From positions 1-38,955 of the IMG/VR virus record IMGVR_UViG_3300046048_000346: DNA of 38,955 bases. One strand, given 5' to 3'. Shown one piece after another: positions 16,760-22,540 of the stretch. Positions within the stretch are counted from its first letter, which is position 1. The number at the start of each line of letters is the position of its first letter. Under the pieces are notes generated by a model. It saw only the letters and a program-made list of their open reading frames with translations. It searched no databases and was not told the origin of the DNA. The DNA is from a virus. The translations under genes and the position numbers were made by a program.

Positions 16760-16992
16760 CAGAACAGGTTCCGCTGACCGATCGGGCGACTGTATTCCGT
16801 CACATGGCACTTTCTGCCGTTGACCCTGCCGATGACCTCGACCGTCTTTCTCGGCACCGTGTAACCCTTCTGTTCGATGTCATGAATTCTCGCGGCCAAA
16901 CGAAAGCAACCCAGTTCCTGCAGTGCTTCCAATGGTGTGATAGATCCGTGATGTTCCAGGTAGGTCAGTATTTCTTCGCATTGAGTACTCAT
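16759..16992 (-). CDS. Small winged-helix-like DNA-binding protein
   Basis: A 77-aa protein with a helix-turn-helix layout: CEEILTYLEHHGSITPLEALQELGCFRLAARIHDIEQKGY, followed by a basic strand pair (VPRKTVEVIGRVNGRKCHVTEY) like a wing. This form is common in phage helix-turn-helix proteins next to ninB-type genes. A GGAG site seven to eight bases upstream supports the start. It may act as a regulator or DNA-bending partner for the recombination genes downstream. Confidence 0.75.
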   Translation of the reverse strand: MSTQCEEILTYLEHHGSITPLEALQELGCFRLAARIHDIEQKGYTVPRKTVEVIGRVNGRKCHVTEYSRPIGQRNLF

Positions 16993-17019
16993 CTCGTTCT
17001 CCAGTTATTTTAGGCATAC

Positions 17020-17412
17020 TTATGGCTTTTCCCTGATCGGACAGATACAGGTACTGATTTCCTCTTCCTGATCGGAACCCCTTACTGGGACTGGACTTAC
17101 AGCGGCCACGCCTATTCCAGATTTCTGCCCTTTCGGACTACCGGCCTGATATTTATTCACGGAGACACCGTGTCGGGTTTGGGTTACACAAACTGCTTTG
17201 AAGGTGGCCCTGATAAGTCGAGCAACGGATTCGAACCGAACCGTCCAGTCTCTCGTCATGCCTTCAGGAGATCGATCTCCATCCAGCCTCTCGGCCAAGA
17301 TATCTGTGGATTCTAAGGCCCACGGGCCACCATCAAAACAGTCTGTTTTACGGTCGAACTGAGAAAAACACCGCTGATGGGTGTTTGCTGGGTTGTATAG
17401 ACAGGGTTTCAT
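17020..17412 (-). CDS. Uncertain ORF (130 aa)
   Basis: An open frame of 130 aa from the ATG at 17410-17412 (MKPCLYNPANTHQRCFSQFD). The first third looks protein-like, but the C-terminal half (RGSDQEEEISTCICPIREKP) has low similarity to anything I know and unusual composition. There is no good ribosome-binding site, though the start is one base after the stop of a plausible 35-aa gene, so coupling is possible. No better frame fills this stretch. It may be a real accessory gene or a decayed one. Confidence 0.4.
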   Translation of the reverse strand: MKPCLYNPANTHQRCFSQFDRKTDCFDGGPWALESTDILAERLDGDRSPEGMTRDWTVRFESVARLIRATFKAVCVTQTRHGVSVNKYQAGSPKGQKSGIGVAAVSPVPVRGSDQEEEISTCICPIREKP

Positions 17413-17413
17413 G

Positions 17414-17521
17414 TTAGACTTGCCCTGTCTGATGTTTCGCCAGCAAAGCATCAACATCAGATTCGAAGCCCCTTGCGTATTCATCTCCGCTTGGGGCTTC
17501 ACTTTTTGAATCTACGCTCAT
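17414..17521 (-). CDS. Small acidic peptide (35 aa)
   Basis: A 35-aa reading frame, MSVDSKSEAPSGDEYARGF, then ESDVDALLAKHQTGQV. It has the composition of a real soluble phage peptide: acidic, with a short C-terminal helix. The ribosome-binding site is weak (AAGTAAAAAGCG upstream), but the ATG overlaps the TGA closing a short frame that carries the 19-nt repeat tail. Function unknown. Confidence 0.5.
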   Translation of the reverse strand: MSVDSKSEAPSGDEYARGFESDVDALLAKHQTGQV

Positions 17522-17538
17522 CGCTTTTTACTTGCAAG

Positions 17539-17557
17539 CCTGATCTTCACGACGCAG
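17539..17557 (-). repeat. 19-nt direct repeat, copy 1
   Basis: CCTGATCTTCACGACGCAG on the plus strand, identical to 17864-17882. The two copies bracket the 97-aa gene at 17562-17855. Here it lies just after that gene's stop, in a short frame reading CVVKIRLASKKR, which mimics the C-terminus of the 36-aa gene upstream. Confidence 0.8.
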
Positions 17558-17561
17558 ACAA

Positions 17562-17855
17562 TCAAACCGGACGCCCGTCACGAGTTGAAACCATTTTCAT
17601 ATTTCGCAATGCCGGCCACAATGAGCGCAGATACTCAGCACCGTGACCGCGTGAAGGATCAGATCGCAAGTCAAGCGCTTGAATCTTTTTAGATGGCTTG
17701 AAAAGTCCTGAAAGGTACAACCCTATGCGGCGAATCACATTGTTGATTCGACCTTGTCTGACGTATTCCTTTTGCTGCTTGTTTCCCCATCGGTCTTTCG
17801 TTTCGAACTTAACCTTACGATCAAACAATGGTGTTTTATGTTGTTGCCTTCTCAT
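17562..17855 (-). CDS. Basic hypothetical protein (97 aa)
   Basis: I do not recognise this gene. It encodes a very basic 97-aa protein (MRRQQHKTPLFDRKVKFETKDRWGNKQQKEYVRQGRINNVIRRIGLYLSG), rich in Arg and Lys, which suggests nucleic-acid binding. A strong AGGAG site six bases upstream supports the start, and it overlaps the upstream gene's stop. It is bracketed by 19-nt direct repeats, as if gained as a cassette. Confidence 0.65.
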   Translation of the reverse strand: MRRQQHKTPLFDRKVKFETKDRWGNKQQKEYVRQGRINNVIRRIGLYLSGLFKPSKKIQALDLRSDPSRGHGAEYLRSLWPALRNMKMVSTRDGRPV

Positions 17856-17962
17856 CTCTTTCTCCTGATCTTCACGACGCAGGCATAACCGTACGTCATC
17901 TTGTTTGCCTTACACTCGGCCAAGATCTGCTTGCCAACGTGGTTGTACGGATCACGGTTCAC
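17852..17962 (-). CDS. Small basic protein with GTG start (36 aa)
   Basis: A 36-aa protein (VNRDPYNHVGKQILAECKAN, then KMTYGYACVVKIRRKR) starting at a GTG that overlaps the stop of the preceding membrane-protein gene. A GGAGGT site lies upstream at six-base spacing, so the start is well supported although the frame is short. The YGYACVVKIRRKR ending contains repeat copy 2. Function unknown; the Lys/Arg-rich tail suggests nucleic-acid contact. Confidence 0.65.
   Translation of the reverse strand: MNRDPYNHVGKQILAECKANKMTYGYACVVKIRRKR
17864..17882 (-). repeat. 19-nt direct repeat, copy 2
   Basis: Identical to 17539-17557. Here it encodes the ACVVKIR end of the 36-aa gene and runs into the AGGAG site of the 97-aa gene. 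Confidence 0.8.
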
Positions 17963-18141
17963 AACAGACCTCCATTACCAGTCACCCACAAATCCCGGCA
18001 GTACTCGTAACCCATCTCTCTACCGCAGTCCCATTGAAACTGTGCGTACTCAATCAGCGGCCAAAAGAACAACACCAGGCCAAGCAACATTGCTATCGCC
18101 AGGAATAAATAAACATCGCGCCTCAAACCTGTATCAGTCAT
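17959..18141 (-). CDS. Small inner-membrane protein (60 aa)
   Basis: A 60-aa protein with one clear transmembrane segment (VYLFLAIAMLLGLVLFFWPLI, residues ~10-30). Short basic residues precede it, and a Cys-containing polar tail follows (WDCGREMGYEYCRDLW), perhaps disulfide-bonded if periplasmic. It overlaps both neighbours by stop/start fusion. Family unknown; possibly a superinfection-exclusion or host-takeover protein (speculative). Confidence 0.7.
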   Translation of the reverse strand: MTDTGLRRDVYLFLAIAMLLGLVLFFWPLIEYAQFQWDCGREMGYEYCRDLWVTGNGGLL

Positions 18142-18296
18142 TTCTTTTTCCTCACAATTTCGTTACAGGCTGGACATAGCGCAAACCACCGTTTCATTCC
18201 GCCTGTCCCCGGCACCGTCCCATGCTGCAACCAGGCTAGCTGATGAGGCTCATATTCGGTGTTGTTTCCATTCTTTTCGCAGCGTGAACAGCGCAT
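18138..18296 (-). CDS. Zinc-ribbon-like peptide (52 aa)
   Basis: A 52-aa protein with two CxxC knuckles: MRCSRCEKNG at the N-terminus and ALCPACNEIV near residue 43, spaced as in small zinc ribbons. The sequence between (YEPHQLAWLQHGTVPGTGGMKRWF) is typical of such phage peptides. It begins two bases inside the end of the coiled-coil gene (TGATATG) and ends overlapping the membrane-protein start. Likely binds zinc and a nucleic acid or protein partner. Confidence 0.72.
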   Translation of the reverse strand: MRCSRCEKNGNNTEYEPHQLAWLQHGTVPGTGGMKRWFALCPACNEIVRKKK

Positions 18297-18297
18297 A

Positions 18298-18534
18298 TCA
18301 CTCTCTCTTGTCCATCTCAGCGTAGCGTGCTGCAGCTAGAGCAGCACTGGACATATGTGAATCTATTTTCGAGCATTTTTTCTTCAGCCGCTCATTCTCT
18401 GCGGTGAGTCGTTCGTTATCGTCCAGAAGGGATTGCATGGTGTCTGCTATTTCCCCCGGACATACACAGTCCCGGTCAGTGGCAGCATCTGCGCGCAATT
18501 CAGCTATATGCTCTCGTACTGCTTCACTGTTCAT
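18298..18534 (-). CDS. Coiled-coil protein, Ea22-like
   Basis: A 78-aa protein starting MNSEAVREHIAELRADAATD. A heptad-rich helix (LLDDNERLTAENERLKKKCSKI, residues ~37-58) predicts a coiled coil. This layout resembles the loose Ea22-like phage group, whose roles are poorly known. The start comes from the 20-nt junction cassette, with GGAG seven bases upstream; the longer upstream frame is inside the previous gene. The plus-strand protein at 25260-25616 has a similar helix. Confidence 0.68.
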   Translation of the reverse strand: MNSEAVREHIAELRADAATDRDCVCPGEIADTMQSLLDDNERLTAENERLKKKCSKIDSHMSSAALAAARYAEMDKRE

Positions 18535-18832
18535 TGGCTTGCTCCAGTGCTTCAAGGTAGGCTTTTGCCCTGACAGCGCGGAAGTCAGATCCGTGATCGC
18601 CGCGAATTTTCGATACACTATTGAGCATAGTTATGTGCTCGTCATCTGTAGCAGCGCGCAACAACGTGCAATCCGTAGCTTGTGCCAGACATGCTGGCCA
18701 TCCGGCAGGAGAAACCTTACCGGTGCCGTCCTCAAGATCACCAAAGGCCAACACCCATTTCTCGCCAGTTGGTCCATGCGCCACTTCATCACCCGACCGA
18801 AACTGTCTCTGTACTAATACTTCACTGTTCAT
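18524..18832 (-). CDS. Hypothetical accessory protein (102 aa)
   Basis: A 102-aa protein, MNSEVLVQRQFRSGDEVAHG, then TGEKWVLAFGDLEDGTGKVSPAGWPA and DCTLLRAATDDEH. It resembles small phage proteins of unknown role seen in early accessory regions. The start is set by the junction cassette (GGAG, seven bases, ATG); the frame extends further upstream but only through the previous gene. It ends in ALEQANEQ, encoded by the next cassette. Confidence 0.65.
   Translation of the reverse strand: MNSEVLVQRQFRSGDEVAHGPTGEKWVLAFGDLEDGTGKVSPAGWPACLAQATDCTLLRAATDDEHITMLNSVSKIRGDHGSDFRAVRAKAYLEALEQANEQ
18526..18545 (-). repeat. Junction cassette, copy 5
   Basis: GGAGCAAGCCAATGAACAGT on the minus strand. It supplies the ribosome-binding site and ATG of the coiled-coil gene and, with the next base, the EQANEQ-stop end of the 102-aa gene. 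It shares extra flanking bases with copy 1. Confidence 0.92.
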
Positions 18833-19007
18833 TGGCTTGCTCCTTATGCTTATCGCTAAAGCAAATTTGGCAATAGACACCACAAAACCGACCGTCTACG
18901 GTGGCGTTAATTAGCTTTCCACAATTCATGCAATGCGCATCAAGTATCGGCTTATAGCCAAGTGACCTTAGTGTTTCAGCCAGCTTGATACGCGCTTTAC
19001 TGTTCAT
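18822..19007 (-). CDS. Zinc-ribbon-like peptide (61 aa)
   Basis: A 61-aa protein starting MNSKARIKLAETLRSLGYKP, with CMNC near residues 26-29 and CGVYCQIC near 42-49, a spacing that fits a zinc ribbon or treble clef. It ends KEQANEQ within the junction cassette. The start cassette differs just after the 20-nt core, giving MNSKA instead of MNSEA. Probably a small zinc-binding regulator or adaptor. Confidence 0.68.
   Translation of the reverse strand: MNSKARIKLAETLRSLGYKPILDAHCMNCGKLINATVDGRFCGVYCQICFSDKHKEQANEQ
18824..18843 (-). repeat. Junction cassette, copy 4
   Basis: Same 20-nt core. It links the zinc-ribbon peptide (ending EQANEQ) to the 102-aa gene (starting MNSEV). Confidence 0.92.
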
Positions 19008-19018
19008 TGGCTTGCTCC
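18999..19018 (-). repeat. Junction cassette, copy 3 (different upstream frame)
   Basis: Same 20-nt core, but the upstream DHH gene reads through it in another frame and stops at the TGA inside CAATGA, ending TGASQ. The nucleotide sequence is conserved although the upstream protein ending is not, so the conserved element acts as DNA or RNA. Confidence 0.92.
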
Positions 19019-19909
19019 AGTTTGGGCAGCGAACTGATCGAGTTGATTGAATGGTACGCGAAACCCGGATGCGTGCTTATGCCCACCACCACCGTACTGC
19101 TTTGCTATCTCGGCAACGTCAGCGCCGTTGTCTCGGCTTCGGAGACTAAACACGCGCCCCTCTGGGGTGTCCCAGTAGCAACCGGCGAACGGGTAGTCAT
19201 CGCCACAAAGCAAGTGCCCTGCGTCACTGGCGAGCGTGTACGGCAGGTTTGCCATTGGCACGACCTCACCACCTATTGTCATTTTTCGAGTAACGACCTT
19301 TGTTAGTTCAGCAATGTCTTTGTGATGTTTGCGCTCTATAGCCGCGCCCTCGGTCGCAAGCCCGGCCAAGTTGTCGGTAGCGAGCATCAATCCAGTCCAT
19401 ACCTCGAAATCATACGGATAGCTAAATACTGCCGCCTGAATTTCACGGGTATTAGGTAGGTCAAATCGCCACAGGTCGCGATCCTCAATGTGATCGATTA
19501 GTTTTGGCCGCGGTCCTTCGTGGAAAAAATCCCACGCAATACCGGCCCCACTTCGCTCCATATCGAAAACGACACCAGTTGTCGATGGCGCGGCTGTTTC
19601 ACGCCACTCAGAATAGCGAATACCGGCATCAGGCAAATCGCCCAAATCGTCAGCAGCACTTTTATGATGATCCAGAATTAGTATTGAGTTGGCTACTCTC
19701 ATCATCTGTTCCAATACTGGCCGCTTATAGCTGAAATCAACCATAATTACATCACGGCCCGTTACGTCAGGCGGTGGGTCTTGATGGACACCAGCATGAA
19801 AGTCGATGTCGCCAAGTGCTGCCCTAACCGCCCAAGCAGCTCCAAATCCATCGGCACAGTTGCCATGATAGATACATAGTTTCAATTCATTTCTAGCTTC
19901 ACTGTTCAT
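19004..19909 (-). CDS. DHH family phosphoesterase
   Basis: A 301-aa DHH/DHHA1 phosphoesterase. Motifs: YHGNCADGFGAAW (residues 14-26), the DHH signature in ILILDHHKSA (80-82), and the C-terminal GGGGHKHASGF (273-283) that binds the substrate phosphate. Relatives (RecJ-like, NrnA, GdpP groups) cleave short oligonucleotides, cyclic dinucleotides or ssDNA. This could be nucleotide salvage or destruction of a host signal used in anti-phage defence (inference). It begins with the junction cassette (MNSEA). Confidence 0.88.
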   Translation of the reverse strand: MNSEARNELKLCIYHGNCADGFGAAWAVRAALGDIDFHAGVHQDPPPDVTGRDVIMVDFSYKRPVLEQMMRVANSILILDHHKSAADDLGDLPDAGIRYSEWRETAAPSTTGVVFDMERSGAGIAWDFFHEGPRPKLIDHIEDRDLWRFDLPNTREIQAAVFSYPYDFEVWTGLMLATDNLAGLATEGAAIERKHHKDIAELTKVVTRKMTIGGEVVPMANLPYTLASDAGHLLCGDDYPFAGCYWDTPEGRVFSLRSRDNGADVAEIAKQYGGGGHKHASGFRVPFNQLDQFAAQTGASQ

Positions 19910-20630
19910 TGGCTTGCTCCACTCGCTTAAACTCGATCACCCACACCCACGGGTTAGAGTTCCACGAATCTCGCGAGTGAATGTCAGACCACAATAATCG
20001 AAAACATTGAATAGAATTACCATCAGGTGCCACAACGCCCTCGGAAATCGCATCCTCAACGCTAATATCGTGCAATCGCTCGACCCTTACGGCGGTGACT
20101 TCGAGCACAAGGCGGCAGGCCCAGCGGGGCATGTGGATTGATGGTCGCCAGCGCTGAATCATTTCATCGGTGTCAACGTCTAAAAGCTCTGGACACTTGT
20201 CGGTCGCGCGGTAATAGCACTGCTGCCATGATGGGTATTCTGGATCATCTACCATTAAGGTTGGCCTACCATCGGAATGTGGCGGCGTCGTATCACGGCA
20301 ATCAACATGATAGTTCGAGCAAATTTGAAATGTTTCCCGCACCCACAAGCGGTCGCCGGGTTTACCGTAGGGACACTTGATGCCCCATTCGCCATCGTCG
20401 TCATACACTCCGTAAATTTCCGGACCGGGCTGCATTTCGCCGTTACGGTCATAGGCAGCCGGTTCAAAATATTCAGGGCCGCGAATCGTACCGTGAGCTG
20501 GATAGCCGAACTCATCTAGAGGGGGCTGCGGCTTCACCACCCGCCGCGTCATAGTCTTGCGACCTTCGAGAATGGCCCGCACCATCGGGCCGGAGAATAG
20601 GATTGGCCGCTCTTTGGCTTCACTGTTCAT
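19899..20630 (-). CDS. ASCH-like (PUA fold) protein
   Basis: A 243-aa protein with the N-terminal signature RPILFSGPMVRAILEGRKTMTRRVV (residues ~8-32), the hallmark of phage ASCH-type proteins. WVRETFQI and WRPSIHMPRWACRLVLEVTAVRVERL follow later. The ASCH fold is related to the PUA RNA-binding fold; roles in RNA contact or modified-nucleoside processing are suggested for the family. It begins with MNSEA from the junction cassette and ends VEQANEQ. It lies between an unknown gene and the DHH gene. Confidence 0.8.
   Translation of the reverse strand: MNSEAKERPILFSGPMVRAILEGRKTMTRRVVKPQPPLDEFGYPAHGTIRGPEYFEPAAYDRNGEMQPGPEIYGVYDDDGEWGIKCPYGKPGDRLWVRETFQICSNYHVDCRDTTPPHSDGRPTLMVDDPEYPSWQQCYYRATDKCPELLDVDTDEMIQRWRPSIHMPRWACRLVLEVTAVRVERLHDISVEDAISEGVVAPDGNSIQCFRLLWSDIHSRDSWNSNPWVWVIEFKRVEQANEQ
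19901..19920 (-). repeat. Junction cassette, copy 2
   Basis: Same 20-nt core. It links the ASCH-like gene (ending VEQANEQ) to the DHH phosphoesterase gene (starting MNSEA). Confidence 0.92.
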
Positions 20631-20976
20631 TGGCTTGCTCCAGTGCCTTTACACAGGCTTCAAGGATTGCGCGGGGAAGGGATTCGTTTTGACATGCTGC
20701 ATCTATTTTTTCTGGCTCCACAACCCATGCGTGTCCGGTTTGCAAGCTAATTAACTCGCCTCCATCAAGGTCTTCGTCTTCATAAAGTATTTTCCAAATG
20801 ACCAATTCTTGTCCAAGCCTCTCCATCATCGCCAGCACCACTCGACCATCGCGGATGAAGTCACCCGCTCTTACAAAGCAACCATCAGGCAACTTGTATT
20901 CATCTGCTCCATCACGAATGGATATTGAACCAACCCCTAACGCCACAACCTTATCGGCTAACTCTTTATCGTTCAT
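20620..20976 (-). CDS. Hypothetical protein (118 aa)
   Basis: A 118-aa soluble protein, MNDKELADKVVALGVGSISI, then DEYKLPDGCFVRAGDFIRDGRVVLAMMERL. The family is common in phage accessory regions but its role is unknown. It ends ACVKALEQANEQ, using the first junction cassette. I chose the ATG at 20974-20976; an alternative ATG at 20992-20994 (MESRNN) overlaps the stop of the pentapeptide gene and is also possible. Confidence 0.68.
   Translation of the reverse strand: MNDKELADKVVALGVGSISIRDGADEYKLPDGCFVRAGDFIRDGRVVLAMMERLGQELVIWKILYEDEDLDGGELISLQTGHAWVVEPEKIDAACQNESLPRAILEACVKALEQANEQ
20622..20641 (-). repeat. Junction cassette, copy 1
   Basis: Same 20-nt core, GGAG-seven bases-ATG, joining the 118-aa gene (ending EQANEQ) to the ASCH-like gene (starting MNSEA). 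Most upstream of five copies on this transcript. Confidence 0.92.
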
Positions 20977-20993
20977 GTTATTTCGACTCTCCA

Positions 20994-21719
20994 TCAGTAA
21001 CTCTTCGCTTCGTATCGTGTGATGAAAAAGTGAATCCCACCGGAGCATTCGTTCCATCGGTCATCGTCCCATTTGTCGCAATGGACAACTTCCCCCTTTC
21101 GGTACGTGATAAGCCTTTCGTGCTTACTTACGCCAACGTCAGCGCCAAAGACTTCCAGCACCTTGACAAACTCAGCCCGACATTTTCTTCCGGTAGCATT
21201 AGACCGCTTTGCTTTGGCGGGAATCCGTAATTTAACAATGACGTTATTGCGGCATTTTTTCCAACCATCAAACGAACCAGACTCTGGAAGAATCCTTGTG
21301 ATTGAATCCACATAATCAGGGATGTTTTTGGCACCCTGAAGATCGGCATCCTGAAGATCGGCACACTGAAGATCAGCATCCCGAAGATTGGCATGCCGAA
21401 GATTGACATACCGAAGATCAGCATCCTGAAGATCGGCACACCGAAGATTGGCACACCGAAGATCAGCATCCCGAAGATCAGCATCCCGAAGATCAGCATC
21501 CCGAAGATCAGCATCCCGAAGATCAGCATCCTGAAGATCGGCACACTGAAGATCAGCATCCCGAAGATTGGCATGCCGAAGATTGACATACCGAAGATTG
21601 ACATACCGAAGATTGACATACCGAAGATTGGCATCCTGAAGATCGGCACGTTCTCCGCCACTTCTATTCAGCCATTTACTGTGACTGGCGAGGACTTTCT
21701 TTAATTGTTCTGGTGTCAT
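20994..21719 (-). CDS. Pentapeptide-repeat protein
   Basis: A 241-aa protein. MTPEQLKKVLASHSKWLNRSG is followed by about 21 tandem pentapeptides of the A(D/N)Lxx type (LRDADLRDADL, residues ~24-130), which fold into a right-handed quadrilateral beta helix. A non-repeat C-terminal domain follows (DYVDSITRILPESGSFDGWKK ... KGEVVHCDKWDDDRW). Some relatives mimic DNA and inhibit gyrase; most phage members have no known role. The ATG at 21717-21719 has GGAG seven bases upstream and overlaps the previous stop; the longer frame does not. The repeat tract contains a 73-nt exact duplication. Confidence 0.85.
   Translation of the reverse strand: MTPEQLKKVLASHSKWLNRSGGERADLQDANLRYVNLRYVNLRYVNLRHANLRDADLQCADLQDADLRDADLRDADLRDADLRDADLRCANLRCADLQDADLRYVNLRHANLRDADLQCADLQDADLQGAKNIPDYVDSITRILPESGSFDGWKKCRNNVIVKLRIPAKAKRSNATGRKCRAEFVKVLEVFGADVGVSKHERLITYRKGEVVHCDKWDDDRWNECSGGIHFFITRYEAKSY
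21346..21418 (-). repeat. 73-nt exact repeat in the pentapeptide tract, copy 1
   Basis: Identical to 21526-21598, offset 180 bases (12 pentapeptides), encoding the block around RYVNLRHANLRDADLQCADL. A likely site for unequal recombination. Confidence 0.85.
21526..21598 (-). repeat. 73-nt exact repeat in the pentapeptide tract, copy 2
   Basis: Second copy of the block at 21346-21418. The segment between and around the copies is 15-nt repeats (GATCTTCGGGATGCT type on the minus strand). Confidence 0.85.
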
Positions 21720-21862
21720 TTCGGCTCTCCAATTGAACCCCGTCTGATTTCCCGCGTGATCTTCCAATAATCGTGGCGCTTTTTCTGACTGATCAGGCTG
21801 AACACGATCTTGCGCTCGAGCTCGTCGAGGATCGCGTCAAGACGGAGCAGACGGGCGTTCAT
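21716..21862 (-). CDS. Small basic helical protein (48 aa)
   Basis: A 48-aa protein, MNARLLRLDAILDELERKIV, then FSLISQKKRHDYWKITREIR. It appears to be two basic amphipathic helices. The start overlaps the stop of the second HTH gene (GTATGA) and its stop overlaps the pentapeptide gene's start (AAATGA), so the frame is well placed. Function unknown; it may bind nucleic acid. Confidence 0.7.
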   Translation of the reverse strand: MNARLLRLDAILDELERKIVFSLISQKKRHDYWKITREIRRGSIGEPK

Positions 21863-22050
21863 ACGAACCACGTCTGTTTGATATCTGGATCGGCCTCAAC
21901 CAGTCGTTTCACCAGCGCATCGGATGGTGGGCTATGTCCGCCGGCAACCTTCGTCAGCGTGACTCTCGATACACCAACCGTTTCCGCCAAATCATGCTTG
22001 GCCTGCCTGGAAAGGTGTGACCAGTAACCGATGAAGTTGTGAGCGATCAT
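21859..22050 (-). CDS. HTH regulator (CII/YdaS-like position)
   Basis: A 63-aa DNA-binding protein with an HTH, KHDLAETVGVSRVTLTKVAG, then GHSPPSDALVKRLVEADPD. The motif is of the Cro/YdaS kind. It is the second gene of the leftward early operon, the position of cII in lambdoid phages, but its sequence gives no direct link to CII. It overlaps the Cro stop (ATGA). It probably regulates early transcription. Confidence 0.75.
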   Translation of the reverse strand: MIAHNFIGYWSHLSRQAKHDLAETVGVSRVTLTKVAGGHSPPSDALVKRLVEADPDIKQTWFV

Positions 22051-22223
22051 TGGTAATCACTCCAATTTACCGTCAATTTGCCGCCGGTAGTCTTCTGAAT
22101 CCTAAGCGCATATTTAACGGGAATGACACCACCCCATTTATTTACCGCTTGCCTTGAAATGCCCAGAACCCGCGCCAATGCTGCCTCTGAGCCAAAAAAA
22201 GATGCTGCTTGCTTCGTTTTCAT
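22047..22223 (-). CDS. cro: Cro-like repressor
   Basis: A 58-aa protein, MKTKQAASFFGSEAALARVL, then GISRQAVNKWGGVIPVKYAL, close in layout to P22 Cro (HFGTQRAVAKALGISDAAVSQWKEVIPEK). The HTH recognition helix is around ISRQAVNKWG. It is the first gene left of the divergent control region, with GAGGAG upstream, and would bind the palindrome at 22257-22278 to restrain both early operons. No CI partner was found on either side, so the switch may be incomplete or the partner unrecognisable. Confidence 0.85.
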   Translation of the reverse strand: MKTKQAASFFGSEAALARVLGISRQAVNKWGGVIPVKYALRIQKTTGGKLTVNWSDYQ

Positions 22224-22246
22224 GCTATCTCCTCGTTGGAAAATAG

Positions 22247-22275
22247 ATTAAAACACAGGTTGACAGAATCGTCAA
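22247..22275 (-). promoter_or_regulatory. Leftward early promoter
   Basis: Minus strand TTGACG (22270-22275), 17-base spacer, TTTAAT (22247-22252), each five of six consensus. It drives cro. Its -35 lies in the right arm of the operator. Confidence 0.75.
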
Positions 22276-22278
22276 CCT
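22257..22278. promoter_or_regulatory. Palindromic operator
   Basis: Perfect inverted repeat AGGTTGAC, six bases AGAATC, GTCAACCT. Both divergent -35 boxes are inside the arms, so a bound repressor would block both promoters. A further half site GTTGAC lies at 22287-22292. Presumed binding site of the Cro-like protein. Confidence 0.82.
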
Positions 22279-22288
22279 ACTATATCGT
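22260..22288 (+). promoter_or_regulatory. Rightward early promoter
   Basis: TTGACA (22260-22265), 17-base spacer, TATCGT (22283-22288, four of six consensus). It drives the plus-strand operon beginning at 22316. The extra half site GTTGAC overlaps the end of the -10 box. Confidence 0.7.
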
Positions 22289-22315
22289 TGACCCAAGTTC
22301 AGAGGAGATAAAGAG

Positions 22316-22540
22316 ATGAATCACAACCCCTACGCACACGGTACCGAAGACGACGAAGTTGCAGACTACTGCACTACTCACCATGAAACATTCTGGCCCT
22401 CAGAAGGTTGCTACAAGTGCCGAGCCGCACAGAGTCGCCGCGACAGCATATTCAATGTTGCGATGGAGCTGGCGCTGAGTCAGGAAAACTGGTGGGAGCA
22501 GCAAGACCAGGACGATGAATGGATAGGGGATCAGTTATGA
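22316..22540 (+). CDS. Putative zinc-binding protein (74 aa)
   Basis: A 74-aa acidic protein, MNHNPYAHGTEDDEVADYCT, with a Cys/His cluster (CTTHHETFWPSEGCYKCRAA, residues ~19-38) that could hold one zinc ion. The C-terminus is very acidic (WWEQQDQDDEWIGDQL). It is first in the plus-strand early operon, with AGGAG eight bases upstream. Early phage genes of this type often target host proteins, but no function can be read here. Confidence 0.75.
   Translation: MNHNPYAHGTEDDEVADYCTTHHETFWPSEGCYKCRAAQSRRDSIFNVAMELALSQENWWEQQDQDDEWIGDQL

Noticed and set aside
21330-21650. Regular short repeats resembling a CRISPR array
   Set aside because: Repeats are contiguous 15-mers in coding phase with no unique spacers; they encode pentapeptides.
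21393-21704. Plus-strand frame of repeated KIGIPKIS-type units and a second minus-strand frame (21128-21661)
   Set aside because: Both are shadows of the 15-nt periodic pentapeptide tract; a 15-nt repeat stays open in other frames. The pentapeptide frame has the good start and the overlapping neighbours.
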